Shown here: positions 1 through 6,356 of the stretch, piece after piece
Numbering within the stretch: position 1 is the first letter of the stretch
Layout: each line of letters starts with the position of its first letter
Assembly: GCA_015233295.1 (NCBI GenBank)
Contig: JADFYC010000203.1
Span: 1-6,605, forward strand
Origin: Deltaproteobacteria bacterium
Lineage (GTDB): Bacteria; Desulfobacterota; JADFXK01
Reading direction: 5' to 3'
DNA length: 6,605 bases
Made by a program: the position numbers and the translations under genes
Notes under the pieces: generated by a model
Database searches by the model: none
What the model saw: only the letters and a program-made list of their open reading frames with translations
Told to the model about the DNA's origin: nothing

Positions 1-1
1 C

Positions 2-286
2 GAAGCATTCAACGACGGATATATCGACTTGCGCCCGGAAGATGTGCCTTCCCATCTGAACTGTGCCTTCGGCAAGCAGTTTCATGGTGAGATGAAGAGA
101 CTAAGTGATCATCAGGCTTATCAAAAGGTAAATGAAAATCATCAGAAAGCCCATGAGGCTTTCGTTAAAATCATCATTCTCAAGAAAAACGGGAAAGACA
201 AAGAGGCCGGAGCGGCCTTCAAGGACCTGGAAACAAAGATAAAACCAGAGCTTTTCCATTGGTTGGATGAACTCTGTTATGTCTGA
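2..286 (+). CDS. Methyl-accepting chemotaxis protein, C-terminal fragment with CZB zinc-binding domain (5' end outside window)
   Basis: The frame is open from the window edge, so this is the last 94 residues of a longer protein; the TTG at 29 is very unlikely to be its real start. The visible part reads as a chemoreceptor zinc-binding (CZB) domain: an H-x2-C-x2-G-K motif (His18, Cys21 of the fragment) is followed about 26 residues later by H-x3-H (His47, His51). That is the 3-His/1-Cys pattern of CZB domains, though one ligand is not assigned here. The aromatic residue usual after GK is shifted (GKQF rather than GKW). CZB domains occur at the cytoplasmic C-terminus of chemoreceptors, where they bind zinc and modulate signalling to CheA. 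The coiled-coil signalling domain would lie upstream, outside the window. The gene ends 87 bp before leuD and has no evident functional tie to it. A diguanylate cyclase carrying a CZB domain is an alternative. Confidence 0.72.
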   Translation, partial: EAFNDGYIDLRPEDVPSHLNCAFGKQFHGEMKRLSDHQAYQKVNENHQKAHEAFVKIIILKKNGKDKEAGAAFKDLETKIKPELFHWLDELCYV

Positions 287-327
287 TAAAGGGTTGTAGC
301 TTAACCGCGAGAAATAGATGAACATCA

Positions 328-347
328 CCGGCTGCCGTTAGAGCCGG
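328..347 (+). other. Small inverted repeat (6-bp stem) between the chemoreceptor and leuD
   Basis: CCGGCT (328-333) and AGCCGG (342-347) can form a 6-bp GC-rich stem with an 8-base loop. No T-run follows, so it does not qualify as a standard intrinsic terminator. It may be a weak transcript boundary after the chemoreceptor gene, or part of the leuD leader. It lies 12 bases upstream of the leuD ribosome binding site. Confidence 0.3.
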
Positions 348-359
348 GAGTCAAACAAT

Positions 360-365
360 AAGGAG
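360..365 (+). promoter_or_regulatory. leuD ribosome binding site
   Basis: AAGGAG lies 8 bases before the ATG at 374, a strong Shine-Dalgarno match at good spacing. It fixes the leuD start. Confidence 0.85.
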
Positions 366-373
366 AGAACACG

Positions 374-886
374 ATGCTACTAAAAGGTAAGGTTTGGCGT
401 TTTGCCGACCATATTGATACAGATTTGATCATCCCAGCCCGTTACTTGAACGTTTCGGATAAGAATATCCTGGCCGGCCATGCTTTTGCCGACTTGCGCC
501 CGGAATTTGCCCGCGAGGTCAAGCCCGGAGACTTCATTGTGTCCGGGATTAACTTCGGTTGCGGCTCGTCGCGAGAGCACGCCCCGTTGGCCCTTAAGGC
601 CGCCGGAATCGCCGCCATTATCGCTCCCAGCTTTGCCCGCATCTTTTACCGCAACTCCTTCAACATCGGCCTGCCTTTGCTGGAATGCGCCGAAGCCTCG
701 GACAAGGTTAAAGAGGGGGACATGCTGGAAGTGGATACACTCCAAGGACGGATTCAAAACCTGACTCAAGGCGGGACCTACCAGTCTCAATCAATTCCGC
801 CTTTCATGCAGCAACTCATCGATGCCGGCGGCCTGGTCAACCAAATCCGTACCCGCGTCCAGGCCCAGGGCCAGCTTAGCCGGTAA
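374..886 (+). CDS. leuD: 3-isopropylmalate dehydratase small subunit (LeuD-type, short archaeal-like form)
   Basis: This is the small (swivel-domain) subunit of isopropylmalate isomerase. With the [4Fe-4S] subunit LeuC it interconverts 2- and 3-isopropylmalate in leucine synthesis in the cytoplasm. The 170-residue length fits the short archaeal/anaerobe LeuD class rather than the roughly 200-residue enterobacterial form. Visible motifs are HIDTDLIIPARYL at residues 13-25, the active-site NFGCGSSREHAP at 60-71 (Ser65, Ser66, Arg67 match the aconitase swivel loop), and RNSFNIGLP at 93-101. The YLNV stretch (24-27) sits in the loop that separates isopropylmalate, homoaconitate and related substrates, so the exact substrate is not certain. 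A citramalate-pathway or 2,3-dimethylmalate dehydratase small subunit is possible. No leuC lies immediately upstream, where a chemoreceptor gene ends instead. ilvD and ilvB follow in the same direction, supporting a branched-chain amino acid role. Confidence 0.93.
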   Translation: MLLKGKVWRFADHIDTDLIIPARYLNVSDKNILAGHAFADLRPEFAREVKPGDFIVSGINFGCGSSREHAPLALKAAGIAAIIAPSFARIFYRNSFNIGLPLLECAEASDKVKEGDMLEVDTLQGRIQNLTQGGTYQSQSIPPFMQQLIDAGGLVNQIRTRVQAQGQLSR

Positions 887-980
887 CCTGATAGGTTAGC
901 CTTAGGATGCTATTACCGTTTTATTCCAGAGCTTCATCCCAATGTTGATGAATTATGGGTACGGATTGGAATCCGCCGGC

Positions 981-1044
981 AATCCGAAACATACAACCCG
1001 AAACACGTAACACACAACCTTACACGCAACCCGAAACCCGAAAC
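981..1044 (+). repeat. Degenerate short direct-repeat tract (CCGAAAC units), A/C-rich and G-poor
   Basis: CCGAAAC occurs four times (983-989, 998-1004, 1031-1037, 1038-1044), three of them as ACCCGAAAC or its close equivalent. Interspersed are related A/C words such as AACACACAACC and ACACGCAACC. The tract is markedly poor in G and T on the plus strand and stops 10 bases before the ilvD ribosome binding site. Translated, it gives a repetitive R-N-x-Q-P-E-T pattern that looks like low-complexity DNA rather than protein. Its function is unknown; an unstructured leader RNA is one possibility. Confidence 0.6.
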
Positions 1045-1054
1045 TGTGATAATT

Positions 1055-1058
1055 GGAG
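1055..1058 (+). promoter_or_regulatory. ilvD ribosome binding site, deciding the ATG start
   Basis: GGAG lies 6 bases before the ATG at 1065. An in-frame TTG at 1053 would place this site inside the gene and has no Shine-Dalgarno sequence of its own, so the ATG at 1065 is preferred. Confidence 0.75.
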
Positions 1059-1064
1059 AACTAC

Positions 1065-2729
1065 ATGCTCAGTGACTCGGCCAGAAAAGGATTTGAGCGG
1101 GCGCCCCACCGGAGCCTGTTCAGAGCGTTGGGACACACCACAGAGGAGATGAGCCGCCCTCTGATCGGCATCGCCCATGCCCACAGCAGTATTGTTCCAG
1201 GACACATGCACCTGAACCAACTCGTGGATGCGGTCAAAGCCGGCATCTACATGGGTGGCGGAGTACCGGCCGACTTTGGCGTTATTGGTGTCTGCGATGG
1301 CATCGCCATGAATCATGAGGGGATGAAGTACTCCCTGGTCAGCCGAGAAACAATTGCCGACTCAGTCGAAATCATGGTTCGGGCTCATGCCTTTGACGCC
1401 CTGGTCCTGATACCTAACTGCGACAAAATAGTCCCAGGTATGCTCATGGCCGCCGCCCGGTTGAACATCCCGGCTATCATTATCAGCGGGGGACCCATGC
1501 TGGCCGGTCGTCATCACGGGCAACCCACTGACCTGGCCAAGGTTTTTGAGGCGGTTGGGACGGTCGGCGCCGGAAAGATGGACTTAGATGAACTCGAAGA
1601 GTTGGAGCAAAACGCCTGCCCCACGTGCGGTTCCTGTGCCGGCATGTTTACCGCCAACTCAATGAATTGTTTGACTGAATCATTGGGTATGGCCTTGCCC
1701 GGAAATGGCACCATCCCGGCCGTCTATTCCAAACGTCTGGTCCTGGCCAAGCAGACCGGAATGAAGATCATGGAACTCTTGTACAAGGACATCACGCCCG
1801 GAAAGATACTGACTCCCGGCAGCCTGGAGAACGCCTTGACGGTGGATATGGCTTTGGGTTGCTCCTCCAACACATTGCTTCACCTGGCCGCCATTGCCCA
1901 CGAAGCCGGCCTGGAGCTGCAACTTGAGCGGGTGAATACCATTAGCGGCCGGATACCTCGGCTGTGTCACTTAAGCCCGGCCGGACCGTTCCATCTCGAA
2001 GACCTGGACGCGGCCGGCGGTGTCTCGGCGGTGATGAAGGAACTTGACCGGCAAAACCTGTTGGATCGCCATTGCTTGACGGTAACCGGCCGGTTGGTCG
2101 AAGACAATCTCCAAGGCTCTGCTCCGGCCGACGGAAACGTGATCAAGACATTGGAGTCACCCTATGCCCCGGAAGGCGGCCTGGCCATCTTGTTCGGCAA
2201 TCTGGCCCCGGATGGATGTGTGGTCAAACAATCAGCCGTGGCTCCTGAAATGCGCCGGCATCGAGGTCCTGCCCGGATTTTCGATTCAGAAGAGGAGGCC
2301 ACCCAAGCTATTTTAAGCGGCGCCATCGAACCTGGAGACGTGATGGTCATCCGGTATGAAGGTCCCAAGGGGGGCCCGGGAATGCGGGAAATGCTGACCC
2401 CCACCGCGGCCATTGCCGGCATGGGTTTGGACGCCAAAGTGGCTTTGCTCACCGATGGCCGGTTTTCCGGGGCCACGCGCGGCGCGTCCATCGGTCATAT
2501 CTCACCCGAGGCCATGGATGGCGGTGTCATGGCCCTGGTTGAGGAGGATGATGAAATTGAAATTGATATTCCGGCCCGCCTGCTTACTCTCCGGGTAGAT
2601 GAGGCGGTGTTGGAAACCAGGAGGCAAAACTGGCTACAGCCTCCCCCCAAGGTTACTTCCGGAGTTTTGGGCCGATATGCCAGGTTGGTCGGTTCAGCGG
2701 CTCGTGGAGCAGTGTTTAAGGAGGAGTAA
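1065..2729 (+). CDS. ilvD: Dihydroxyacid dehydratase
   Basis: IlvD dehydrates 2,3-dihydroxyisovalerate and 2,3-dihydroxy-3-methylvalerate to the 2-keto acids that precede valine (and leucine) and isoleucine. It is a cytoplasmic Fe-S enzyme. From the ATG at 1065 the protein has 554 residues, normal for the IlvD/Edd family. Family signatures are VCDGIAMNHEGMKYSL (from residue 76), PNCDKIVPGM with Cys119, ACPTCGSCAGMFTANSMNCL (184-203) and, near the C-terminus, GRFSGATRG with the conserved serine Ser468. CPTCGSC is typical of the oxygen-sensitive [4Fe-4S] enzymes such as E. coli IlvD, rather than the [2Fe-2S] plant/actinobacterial type. Cluster ligation is inferred, not proven. Edd (6-phosphogluconate dehydratase) is a paralogue, but the motifs and the neighbouring ilvB favour IlvD. 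The stop codon is 5 bases before the ilvB start, so the two are almost certainly co-transcribed and translationally coupled. Confidence 0.97.
   Translation: MLSDSARKGFERAPHRSLFRALGHTTEEMSRPLIGIAHAHSSIVPGHMHLNQLVDAVKAGIYMGGGVPADFGVIGVCDGIAMNHEGMKYSLVSRETIADSVEIMVRAHAFDALVLIPNCDKIVPGMLMAAARLNIPAIIISGGPMLAGRHHGQPTDLAKVFEAVGTVGAGKMDLDELEELEQNACPTCGSCAGMFTANSMNCLTESLGMALPGNGTIPAVYSKRLVLAKQTGMKIMELLYKDITPGKILTPGSLENALTVDMALGCSSNTLLHLAAIAHEAGLELQLERVNTISGRIPRLCHLSPAGPFHLEDLDAAGGVSAVMKELDRQNLLDRHCLTVTGRLVEDNLQGSAPADGNVIKTLESPYAPEGGLAILFGNLAPDGCVVKQSAVAPEMRRHRGPARIFDSEEEATQAILSGAIEPGDVMVIRYEGPKGGPGMREMLTPTAAIAGMGLDAKVALLTDGRFSGATRGASIGHISPEAMDGGVMALVEEDDEIEIDIPARLLTLRVDEAVLETRRQNWLQPPPKVTSGVLGRYARLVGSAARGAVFKEE
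2718..2724 (+). promoter_or_regulatory. ilvB ribosome binding site within the 3' end of ilvD
   Basis: AAGGAGG, a near-perfect Shine-Dalgarno sequence, lies inside the last codons of ilvD and 10 bases before the GTG at 2735. It supports the GTG start of ilvB and coupling of the two genes. Confidence 0.85.
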
Positions 2730-2734
2730 AAGTC

Positions 2735-4426
2735 GTGACAAAAAAATGCGGTGCGGAAATCTTGTTTGAAGTCTTGGTGGACGAAGGGGTGGACACCATC
2801 TTTGGCTACCCAGGCGGTGCGGTAATCGATATCTACGACCATATGCCCAACTACCCCATAAAGCATATCCTGACCCGTCATGAGCAGGCGGCCGTCCATG
2901 CCGCAGACGGATATGCCCGGACTTCGGGTAAGACCGGGGTCTGCCTGGTCACATCCGGGCCAGGGGCGACCAACACGGTCAGCGGCGTCGCTTCGGCCTA
3001 TTTGGATAGTATCCCACTGGTGGTCATCACCGGTCAGGTACCATGTCACCTGATTGGCAACGACGCCTTTCAAGAGGTGGATATCGTAGGTATTACCCGA
3101 CCCTGTACCAAACACAACTATCTGGTGAAACGGGTTGAAGACCTGGCTCGGGTCATCCGGGAGGCCTTCGCCATTGCCGCCTCCGGCCGGCCTGGTCCCG
3201 TGTTGATCGATCTACCCAAGGATGTGATGCAGCATAAAATCCCATTTACCATGCCTGGGCCGGCTCATCTCCGAGGTTACAACCCCAACTACCATCCTCA
3301 TCGTGGTCAACTCCAAAAAGCCGTCAAGCTCATGGTTAAGGCCCACAGGCCGGTTCTCTTCGGCGGAGGCGGGGTCATCCTATCCAAGGCCTCGGCCGAA
3401 TTCCGCCAATTGGCCGCGCATATGTCTCTCCCAGTTACCACTACACTGATGGGATTGGGCGCCTTTCCAGGGACGGACCCGCTATGGCTGGGCATGTTGG
3501 GGATGCACGGCACTTACCCGGCCAATATGTCCGTTGGCGAATGCGATCTGCTCATTGCCGTAGGAGCTCGATTTGATGACCGGGTAACAGGGAAAACAGA
3601 TGAGTTCGCCCCCCACGCCAAGATCATTCACGTGGACATCGATCCCACTTCCATTCGGAAAAACATCCAGGTGGACGTGCCCATCGTGGGGGACTGCAAG
3701 CTTACTCTGCAGGCGCTCAATGAGTTGCTGGCCGAAGAAGATGTCACCGAATCGAAGGCCAATCGGGATGACTGGCTCCATCAGATAAAGACCTGGAAGG
3801 AGGCCTCTCCGCTCAGATACCGACAGGATGACCAGGTTATCAAGCCGCAATACGTGGTGGAAAAGCTATATGAGCTCACCCAGGGAAAGGCCATCATCAC
3901 CACTGAAGTGGGCCAGAACCAGATGTGGGCCGCCCAATTCTACCATTTTGATAAACCCAACACCTTTGTCACTTCCGGGGGCCTGGGCTGCATGGGATTC
4001 GGTTTTCCGGCCGCGATCGGCGCGCAGACGGCCTGCCCCGACCGGGTGGTCATCGATATCGCCGGCGACGGCAGTATCCAGATGAATATTCAGGAACTGG
4101 CCACGGCGGTGGAAAACAAGTTGCCCGTCAAGATCGCCATTTTAAACAACCGTTATTTGGGCATGGTCCGTCAATGGCAGGAGCTGTTTAAAGACCGTCG
4201 TTACGTTTGCACCAACATGGAGGGCGCTCCTGATTTTGTCCTCCTGGCCGAGGCCTACGGAGCAGTGGGCTTGCGCGCGACTCGACCCGACGAAGTGGAA
4301 GATGTTATCAAAAAGGCCCTGGATACACCCCAAACGGTGATCATGGACTTTGTCGTCGATCGCGAAGAATGTGTTTACCCCATGGTCGCGGCCGGTGATC
4401 CGATCACCAAGATGCTGCTGGTCTAA
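2735..4426 (+). CDS. ilvB: Acetolactate synthase, large (catalytic) subunit
   Basis: This thiamine diphosphate enzyme condenses two pyruvates to acetolactate, or pyruvate with 2-ketobutyrate to acetohydroxybutyrate, the first common step of valine/isoleucine synthesis. The 563-residue protein begins with GTG and shows the full three-domain layout. The N-terminal Pyr domain has GYPGGAVIDIYD (24-35) and the catalytic glutamate Glu50 in RHEQAAVHAADGYAR. The central FAD-type domain carries GARFDDRVTG (277-286). The C-terminal PP domain has the GDG (445-447) to NN (471-472) metal/cofactor motif and MVRQWQELF (477-485), whose Trp481 matches the herbicide-site tryptophan. This combination indicates the biosynthetic FAD-containing enzyme, not the catabolic AlsS or pyruvate oxidase. 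The C-terminus looks intact. The regulatory subunit gene ilvN, normally next, is absent from the following 2.2 kb, so valine feedback inhibition would need an ilvN encoded elsewhere. Confidence 0.96.
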   Translation: MTKKCGAEILFEVLVDEGVDTIFGYPGGAVIDIYDHMPNYPIKHILTRHEQAAVHAADGYARTSGKTGVCLVTSGPGATNTVSGVASAYLDSIPLVVITGQVPCHLIGNDAFQEVDIVGITRPCTKHNYLVKRVEDLARVIREAFAIAASGRPGPVLIDLPKDVMQHKIPFTMPGPAHLRGYNPNYHPHRGQLQKAVKLMVKAHRPVLFGGGGVILSKASAEFRQLAAHMSLPVTTTLMGLGAFPGTDPLWLGMLGMHGTYPANMSVGECDLLIAVGARFDDRVTGKTDEFAPHAKIIHVDIDPTSIRKNIQVDVPIVGDCKLTLQALNELLAEEDVTESKANRDDWLHQIKTWKEASPLRYRQDDQVIKPQYVVEKLYELTQGKAIITTEVGQNQMWAAQFYHFDKPNTFVTSGGLGCMGFGFPAAIGAQTACPDRVVIDIAGDGSIQMNIQELATAVENKLPVKIAILNNRYLGMVRQWQELFKDRRYVCTNMEGAPDFVLLAEAYGAVGLRATRPDEVEDVIKKALDTPQTVIMDFVVDREECVYPMVAAGDPITKMLLV

Positions 4427-4464
4427 CCCGACGCTGTACCATCATCTACCCCACAAACAAATTC

Positions 4465-4514
4465 GCCCCATTTTCCCGCACGTCTTTGACGTCTGGGGCA
4501 GGCTAACCACCTGC
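4465..4514 (+). other. Two potential hairpins 3' of ilvB
   Basis: GCCCCA (4465-4470) pairs with TGGGGC (4494-4499) around an inner ACGTC/GACGT stem (4480-4484, 4488-4492) with a TTT loop. GCAGG (4498-4502) can pair with CCTGC (4510-4514). The two structures share bases, so they are alternatives. They are probably part of the ilvB 3' untranslated region. No T-run follows, so this is not a canonical intrinsic terminator, and how ilvB transcription ends is unclear. Confidence 0.35.
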
Positions 4515-4558
4515 CTCGGGTGTCACCGTGCCGGCGCGACTTTGCCCAGGCCCCAAAG

Positions 4559-4594
4559 AAAAACCCCCGCCTGGCTGATCTGCCGGGCAGGGTC
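4559..4594 (-). terminator. Rho-independent terminator of the mntA-hepT operon
   Basis: On the minus strand, CCCTGCCCGGC and GCCAGGCGGGG form a GC-rich stem of about 11 positions (one C-A mismatch, one G-U wobble) around the loop AGATCA. A run of five Ts follows. It lies about 35 bases past the hepT stop and points the right way to end that transcript. A near-identical hairpin follows the symporter remnant. Confidence 0.8.
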
Positions 4595-4606
4595 CTAAGA
4601 TTACAA
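4559..4606 (-). repeat. Inverted repeat A, left copy (terminator module)
   Basis: The reverse complement of this stretch matches 6306-6353 at 46 of 48 positions without gaps, including a perfect 36-bp core (4559-4594 with 6318-6353). The match covers the terminator hairpin, its T-run and about 12 bases in front of the stem. Beyond the T-run the copies drift apart. It is best read as a dispersed terminator repeat. Confidence 0.88.
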
Positions 4607-4629
4607 CATCATGGATAAAAAAACATATT

Positions 4630-4977
4630 TCAACGGTCAGGCGGATTAATTATGGCAGATATCTCTTCTTTTAACTTAGGTAGCGTGTCTCTCGCCGTTT
4701 TCCATAATATGACGTAATCTATCCCGAAATATTCGTGGATCAGTTTATCTCTCATTCCAGCGATTTTCTTCCAGGGTATAGATGTGTTTTGATCCTTTAT
4801 TGATTTGGGAAGATGCTTTACTGCCTCACCAATGACTTCAAAGCTTCTGATTACGGCGTTTAACGTTTTGCCGTCATTCAGAAACTCTTCATAGGTCATT
4901 GTCCCGATAAAAAAATCAACTTGATCTATTGAATTTAAAATATCATTAAAATAATCCTGATATTCACGTTGGGTCAT
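4630..4977 (-). CDS. hepT: HEPN-domain toxin, HepT family (DUF86)
   Basis: This 115-residue, all-helical-looking protein carries the HEPN signature R-x4-H-x-Y (Arg76, His81, Tyr83 in RDKLIHEY). It is the RNase active-site motif of HepT toxins and is close to the C-terminus as usual. The stretch NAVIRSFEVIGEAVKHLP (40-57) is also characteristic of DUF86 proteins. HepT proteins act on RNA in the cytoplasm and are neutralised by the partner MntA, which adds AMP to the tyrosine of the motif in studied systems. All key residues are present, so the toxin looks intact. Its ATG overlaps the mntA stop by 4 bases (ATGA), implying coupled translation. Base composition is visibly more AT-rich than the ilv genes, which suggests horizontal acquisition. 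The transcript converges on ilvB and ends at the hairpin at 4559-4594. Confidence 0.92.
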   Translation of the reverse strand: MTQREYQDYFNDILNSIDQVDFFIGTMTYEEFLNDGKTLNAVIRSFEVIGEAVKHLPKSIKDQNTSIPWKKIAGMRDKLIHEYFGIDYVILWKTARDTLPKLKEEISAIINPPDR

Positions 4978-5267
4978 AGATAGACAACTTCTTCAAGAAT
5001 GTGCTTCCCGATGTGGGGTTTCAATGCGTTCTTCGTTACCAGGTCCACTTTTGCACCTAATAGCGTTTGAAGGAATTCTTCCAAGTCGAGAAAATGAAAG
5101 AAATCCACCGGTTCAGTAAATTCCACCAACATGTCAATGTCGCTTCGTTTTTTTTGTTTTCCTTTAACCACGGAACCAAAAACGCCTATCTTGCCCACCT
5201 TGTATTGCGTAGCTAGGGTTTCCAGATGTGATGATAGGATTTCTTGTATTTCCGGTAAATTCTTCAT
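4974..5267 (-). CDS. mntA: Minimal nucleotidyltransferase antitoxin, MntA family
   Basis: This 97-residue protein has the minimal nucleotidyltransferase signature G-S-x10-D-x-D: Gly31, Ser32, Asp43 and Asp45 in FGSVVKG...RSDIDMLVEF. A third acidic residue, Asp75, sits in KVDLVTK. Both length and motif fit MntA antitoxins, which use ATP to AMPylate and inactivate the HepT RNase toxin. It is the first gene of the pair, directly upstream of hepT with an ATGA overlap, the canonical order. The ATG at 5267 is the only likely start, since an in-frame stop lies two codons upstream. The Shine-Dalgarno sequence is weak (AAGAA directly before the ATG). No promoter could be assigned in the 146 bp between the gene and repeat B. 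Confidence 0.92.
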   Translation of the reverse strand: MKNLPEIQEILSSHLETLATQYKVGKIGVFGSVVKGKQKKRSDIDMLVEFTEPVDFFHFLDLEEFLQTLLGAKVDLVTKNALKPHIGKHILEEVVYL

Positions 5268-5413
5268 TTCTTATGCCGATCAGGCCAACGAACCGATTTT
5301 GCTTAATCAAAACAATAGGTCGAATAAGATCACGATGATTTCTCTTTAGATCATTTAGGGGGATAAATTGACCTCTAAAAGCTACTCCCCAGACAGACGA
5401 ACCCGGCCGCCAA

Positions 5414-5519
5414 CTATCTCTTCAAGAGGCCCAAACAGGTTCCATATTGGCTGCTACCGGATGAATGAAATAGTACAACTTAGACCCATGAAAATTGATT
5501 TTGGGGCACTCATCACCGG
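5414..5519 (+). repeat. Inverted repeat B, left copy (106 bp, perfect)
   Basis: All 106 bases equal the reverse complement of 6500-6605, with no mismatch or gap. The inner edge is sharp: position 5520 already differs from its partner 6499. The outer edge cannot be judged because the right copy is cut by the window end, so the repeat may continue toward lower coordinates. Read on the minus strand it contains a 31-codon open stretch ending in TGA (5422-5424). Perfect identity suggests recent duplication or gene conversion, as for an insertion-sequence end or a recombining repeat. Confidence 0.95.
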
Positions 5520-6289
5520 TCATCTTTTTCACCATGGCGGTCGGGTTTCCCCACAATGTCAGCCGGTTCCTGGGGATGAAAAGCATGAGCAAGAAAGAGT
5601 TCATCACCCTGTGCTTCGTGGTCTGGTTGACGGCCGGGGTTCCGATCATGCTGGATTGCTCCAGCAACGGTCTGGTGGCCAGGATGATCTTCGGCAAGAA
5701 CCTGCTGGCCAATAAGCAATGGGGAGCCGATCTGGCCGCGCCCATGCTCTCGTGGGCCGTTGGCGGACCGGGCCTGCTGGCCGCCTATCTGACCGGACTT
5801 GTCGGGGCGGCCTTGGGGACGTTGTCGGCCATGGTCTTCATCATGAGCGCCAACGTGACCCGTGACATCGTCAAATTGCTTCGGCCTCAGACTACCGACA
5901 AAACCATGCTGATGATGGGCTATTTCTTAATCGCCCTCTTTCTTTTCCTGCCCTTCATCTGGACGCTCAACAAGCCGCCGGAGCTGCTGGCCATCTTCAT
6001 GGGACTTTCGGCCATGGGCCTGGGCGCCATCTTCTTCTTTGTCACCGTGGTATCTTATTACTGGAAACGGGCCACCAAATGGGGCGCCATTTGCACGGTT
6101 ATTTTCGGCACCATCGCCACCCTCTACGGTGGTTGGGCCGTGCTGCACAAGAAGATATTGGGCATGGGAACGATGGAATGGATCCTGGTGGCGGGTTGCG
6201 GGATTCTCTATTTTGGAGTCAGCCTGTGCACTCAACCGCCGTCTAAAGAGCTTATCACAAAATTATTCCCGGAGAAGCAGTCAGCTTAA
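5519..6289 (+). pseudogene. Sodium:solute symporter (SSS family), C-terminal half only, truncated at repeat B
   Basis: SSS proteins are inner-membrane Na+-coupled carriers of about 500 residues; only about 250 C-terminal residues remain. Recognisable sequence starts at the edge of repeat B with VIFFTMAVGFPHNVSRFL, matching the mid-protein G-x-PH-x3-R-F motif. From the first ATG (5534), hydrophobic segments lie at about 23-45, 71-105 (perhaps two), 126-144, 150-175, 183-204 and 215-233. GALGTLSAMVF-type sequence followed by SANVTRDIVKLLRP (105-118) is typical of the family's later helices. The tail ...CTQPPSKEL... is a normal SSS C-terminus, and a terminator follows. The frame extends into repeat B only to about 5492, where an in-frame TGA precedes it. 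Without the first helices, which carry much of the Na+ and substrate site, transport is unlikely. The substrate cannot be told. There are no internal frameshifts, so the truncation may be recent. Confidence 0.82.
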
Positions 6290-6305
6290 GCTTAATGCAA
6301 CGACT

Positions 6306-6353
6306 TTGTAATTTTAAGACCCTGCCCGGCAGATCAGCCAGGCGGGGGTTTTT
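6306..6353 (+). repeat. Inverted repeat A, right copy (terminator module)
   Basis: It matches the reverse complement of 4559-4606 at 46 of 48 positions. The two differences lie in the short lead-in before the stem; the 36-bp hairpin and T-run core is identical. It begins 17 bases past the symporter stop codon. Confidence 0.88.
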
Positions 6354-6354
6354 T
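6318..6354 (+). terminator. Rho-independent terminator of the symporter gene
   Basis: CCCTGCCCGGC and GCCAGGCGGGG form a strong GC-rich stem around AGATCA, followed by six Ts. It lies 29 bases past the symporter stop codon in the right orientation, so the original 3' end of that gene is preserved. Confidence 0.88.
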
Positions 6355-6356
6355 CT

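Larger units (their letters stand above)
887..1064 (+). other. leuD-ilvD intergenic leader, no gene seen
   Basis: This 178-bp gap holds no convincing gene. TTCATC (933-938) and GATGAA (947-952) could form a 6-bp hairpin, and CGGATT (962-967) can pair with AATCCG (981-986). Neither is followed by a T-run, and I see no T-box consensus or Leu/Ile/Val-rich leader peptide. The last third is an A/C-rich repeat tract, described separately. A promoter for ilvD could lie here, but I cannot identify one. Confidence 0.45.

Noticed and set aside
263..290. Possible promoter for leuD: TTGGAT, 16-base spacer, GATAAA.
   Set aside because: Both boxes are weak, and the -35 box lies inside the upstream coding region. 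It is not strong enough to annotate.
25..505. A 16-bp identical direct repeat, at 25-40 and 490-505, in the chemoreceptor fragment and leuD.
   Set aside because: Both copies encode D-L-R-P-E in frame with the same codon choice, and the flanks are unrelated. Coincidence of codon use is the simpler explanation.
1053..1064. TTG at 1053 as the ilvD start, adding four residues.
   Set aside because: It has no ribosome binding site of its own, and the GGAG at 1055-1058 is well placed for the ATG at 1065.
887..1064. T-box riboswitch or leader-peptide attenuator before ilvD.
   Set aside because: I see no T-box consensus, no Leu/Ile/Val-rich short peptide, and no hairpin followed by a T-run.
955..1152. 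Open frame of 65 codons over the intergenic repeat, with a repetitive RNxQPET translation.
   Set aside because: Half of it is the A/C-rich repeat and the rest overlaps the start of ilvD in another frame. It is a shadow of low-complexity DNA.
5422..5745. Minus-strand frame of 107 codons across repeat B and the symporter start.
   Set aside because: It overlaps the symporter coding sequence antisense. Only the repeat B part could be meaningful, and that is reported as a finding.
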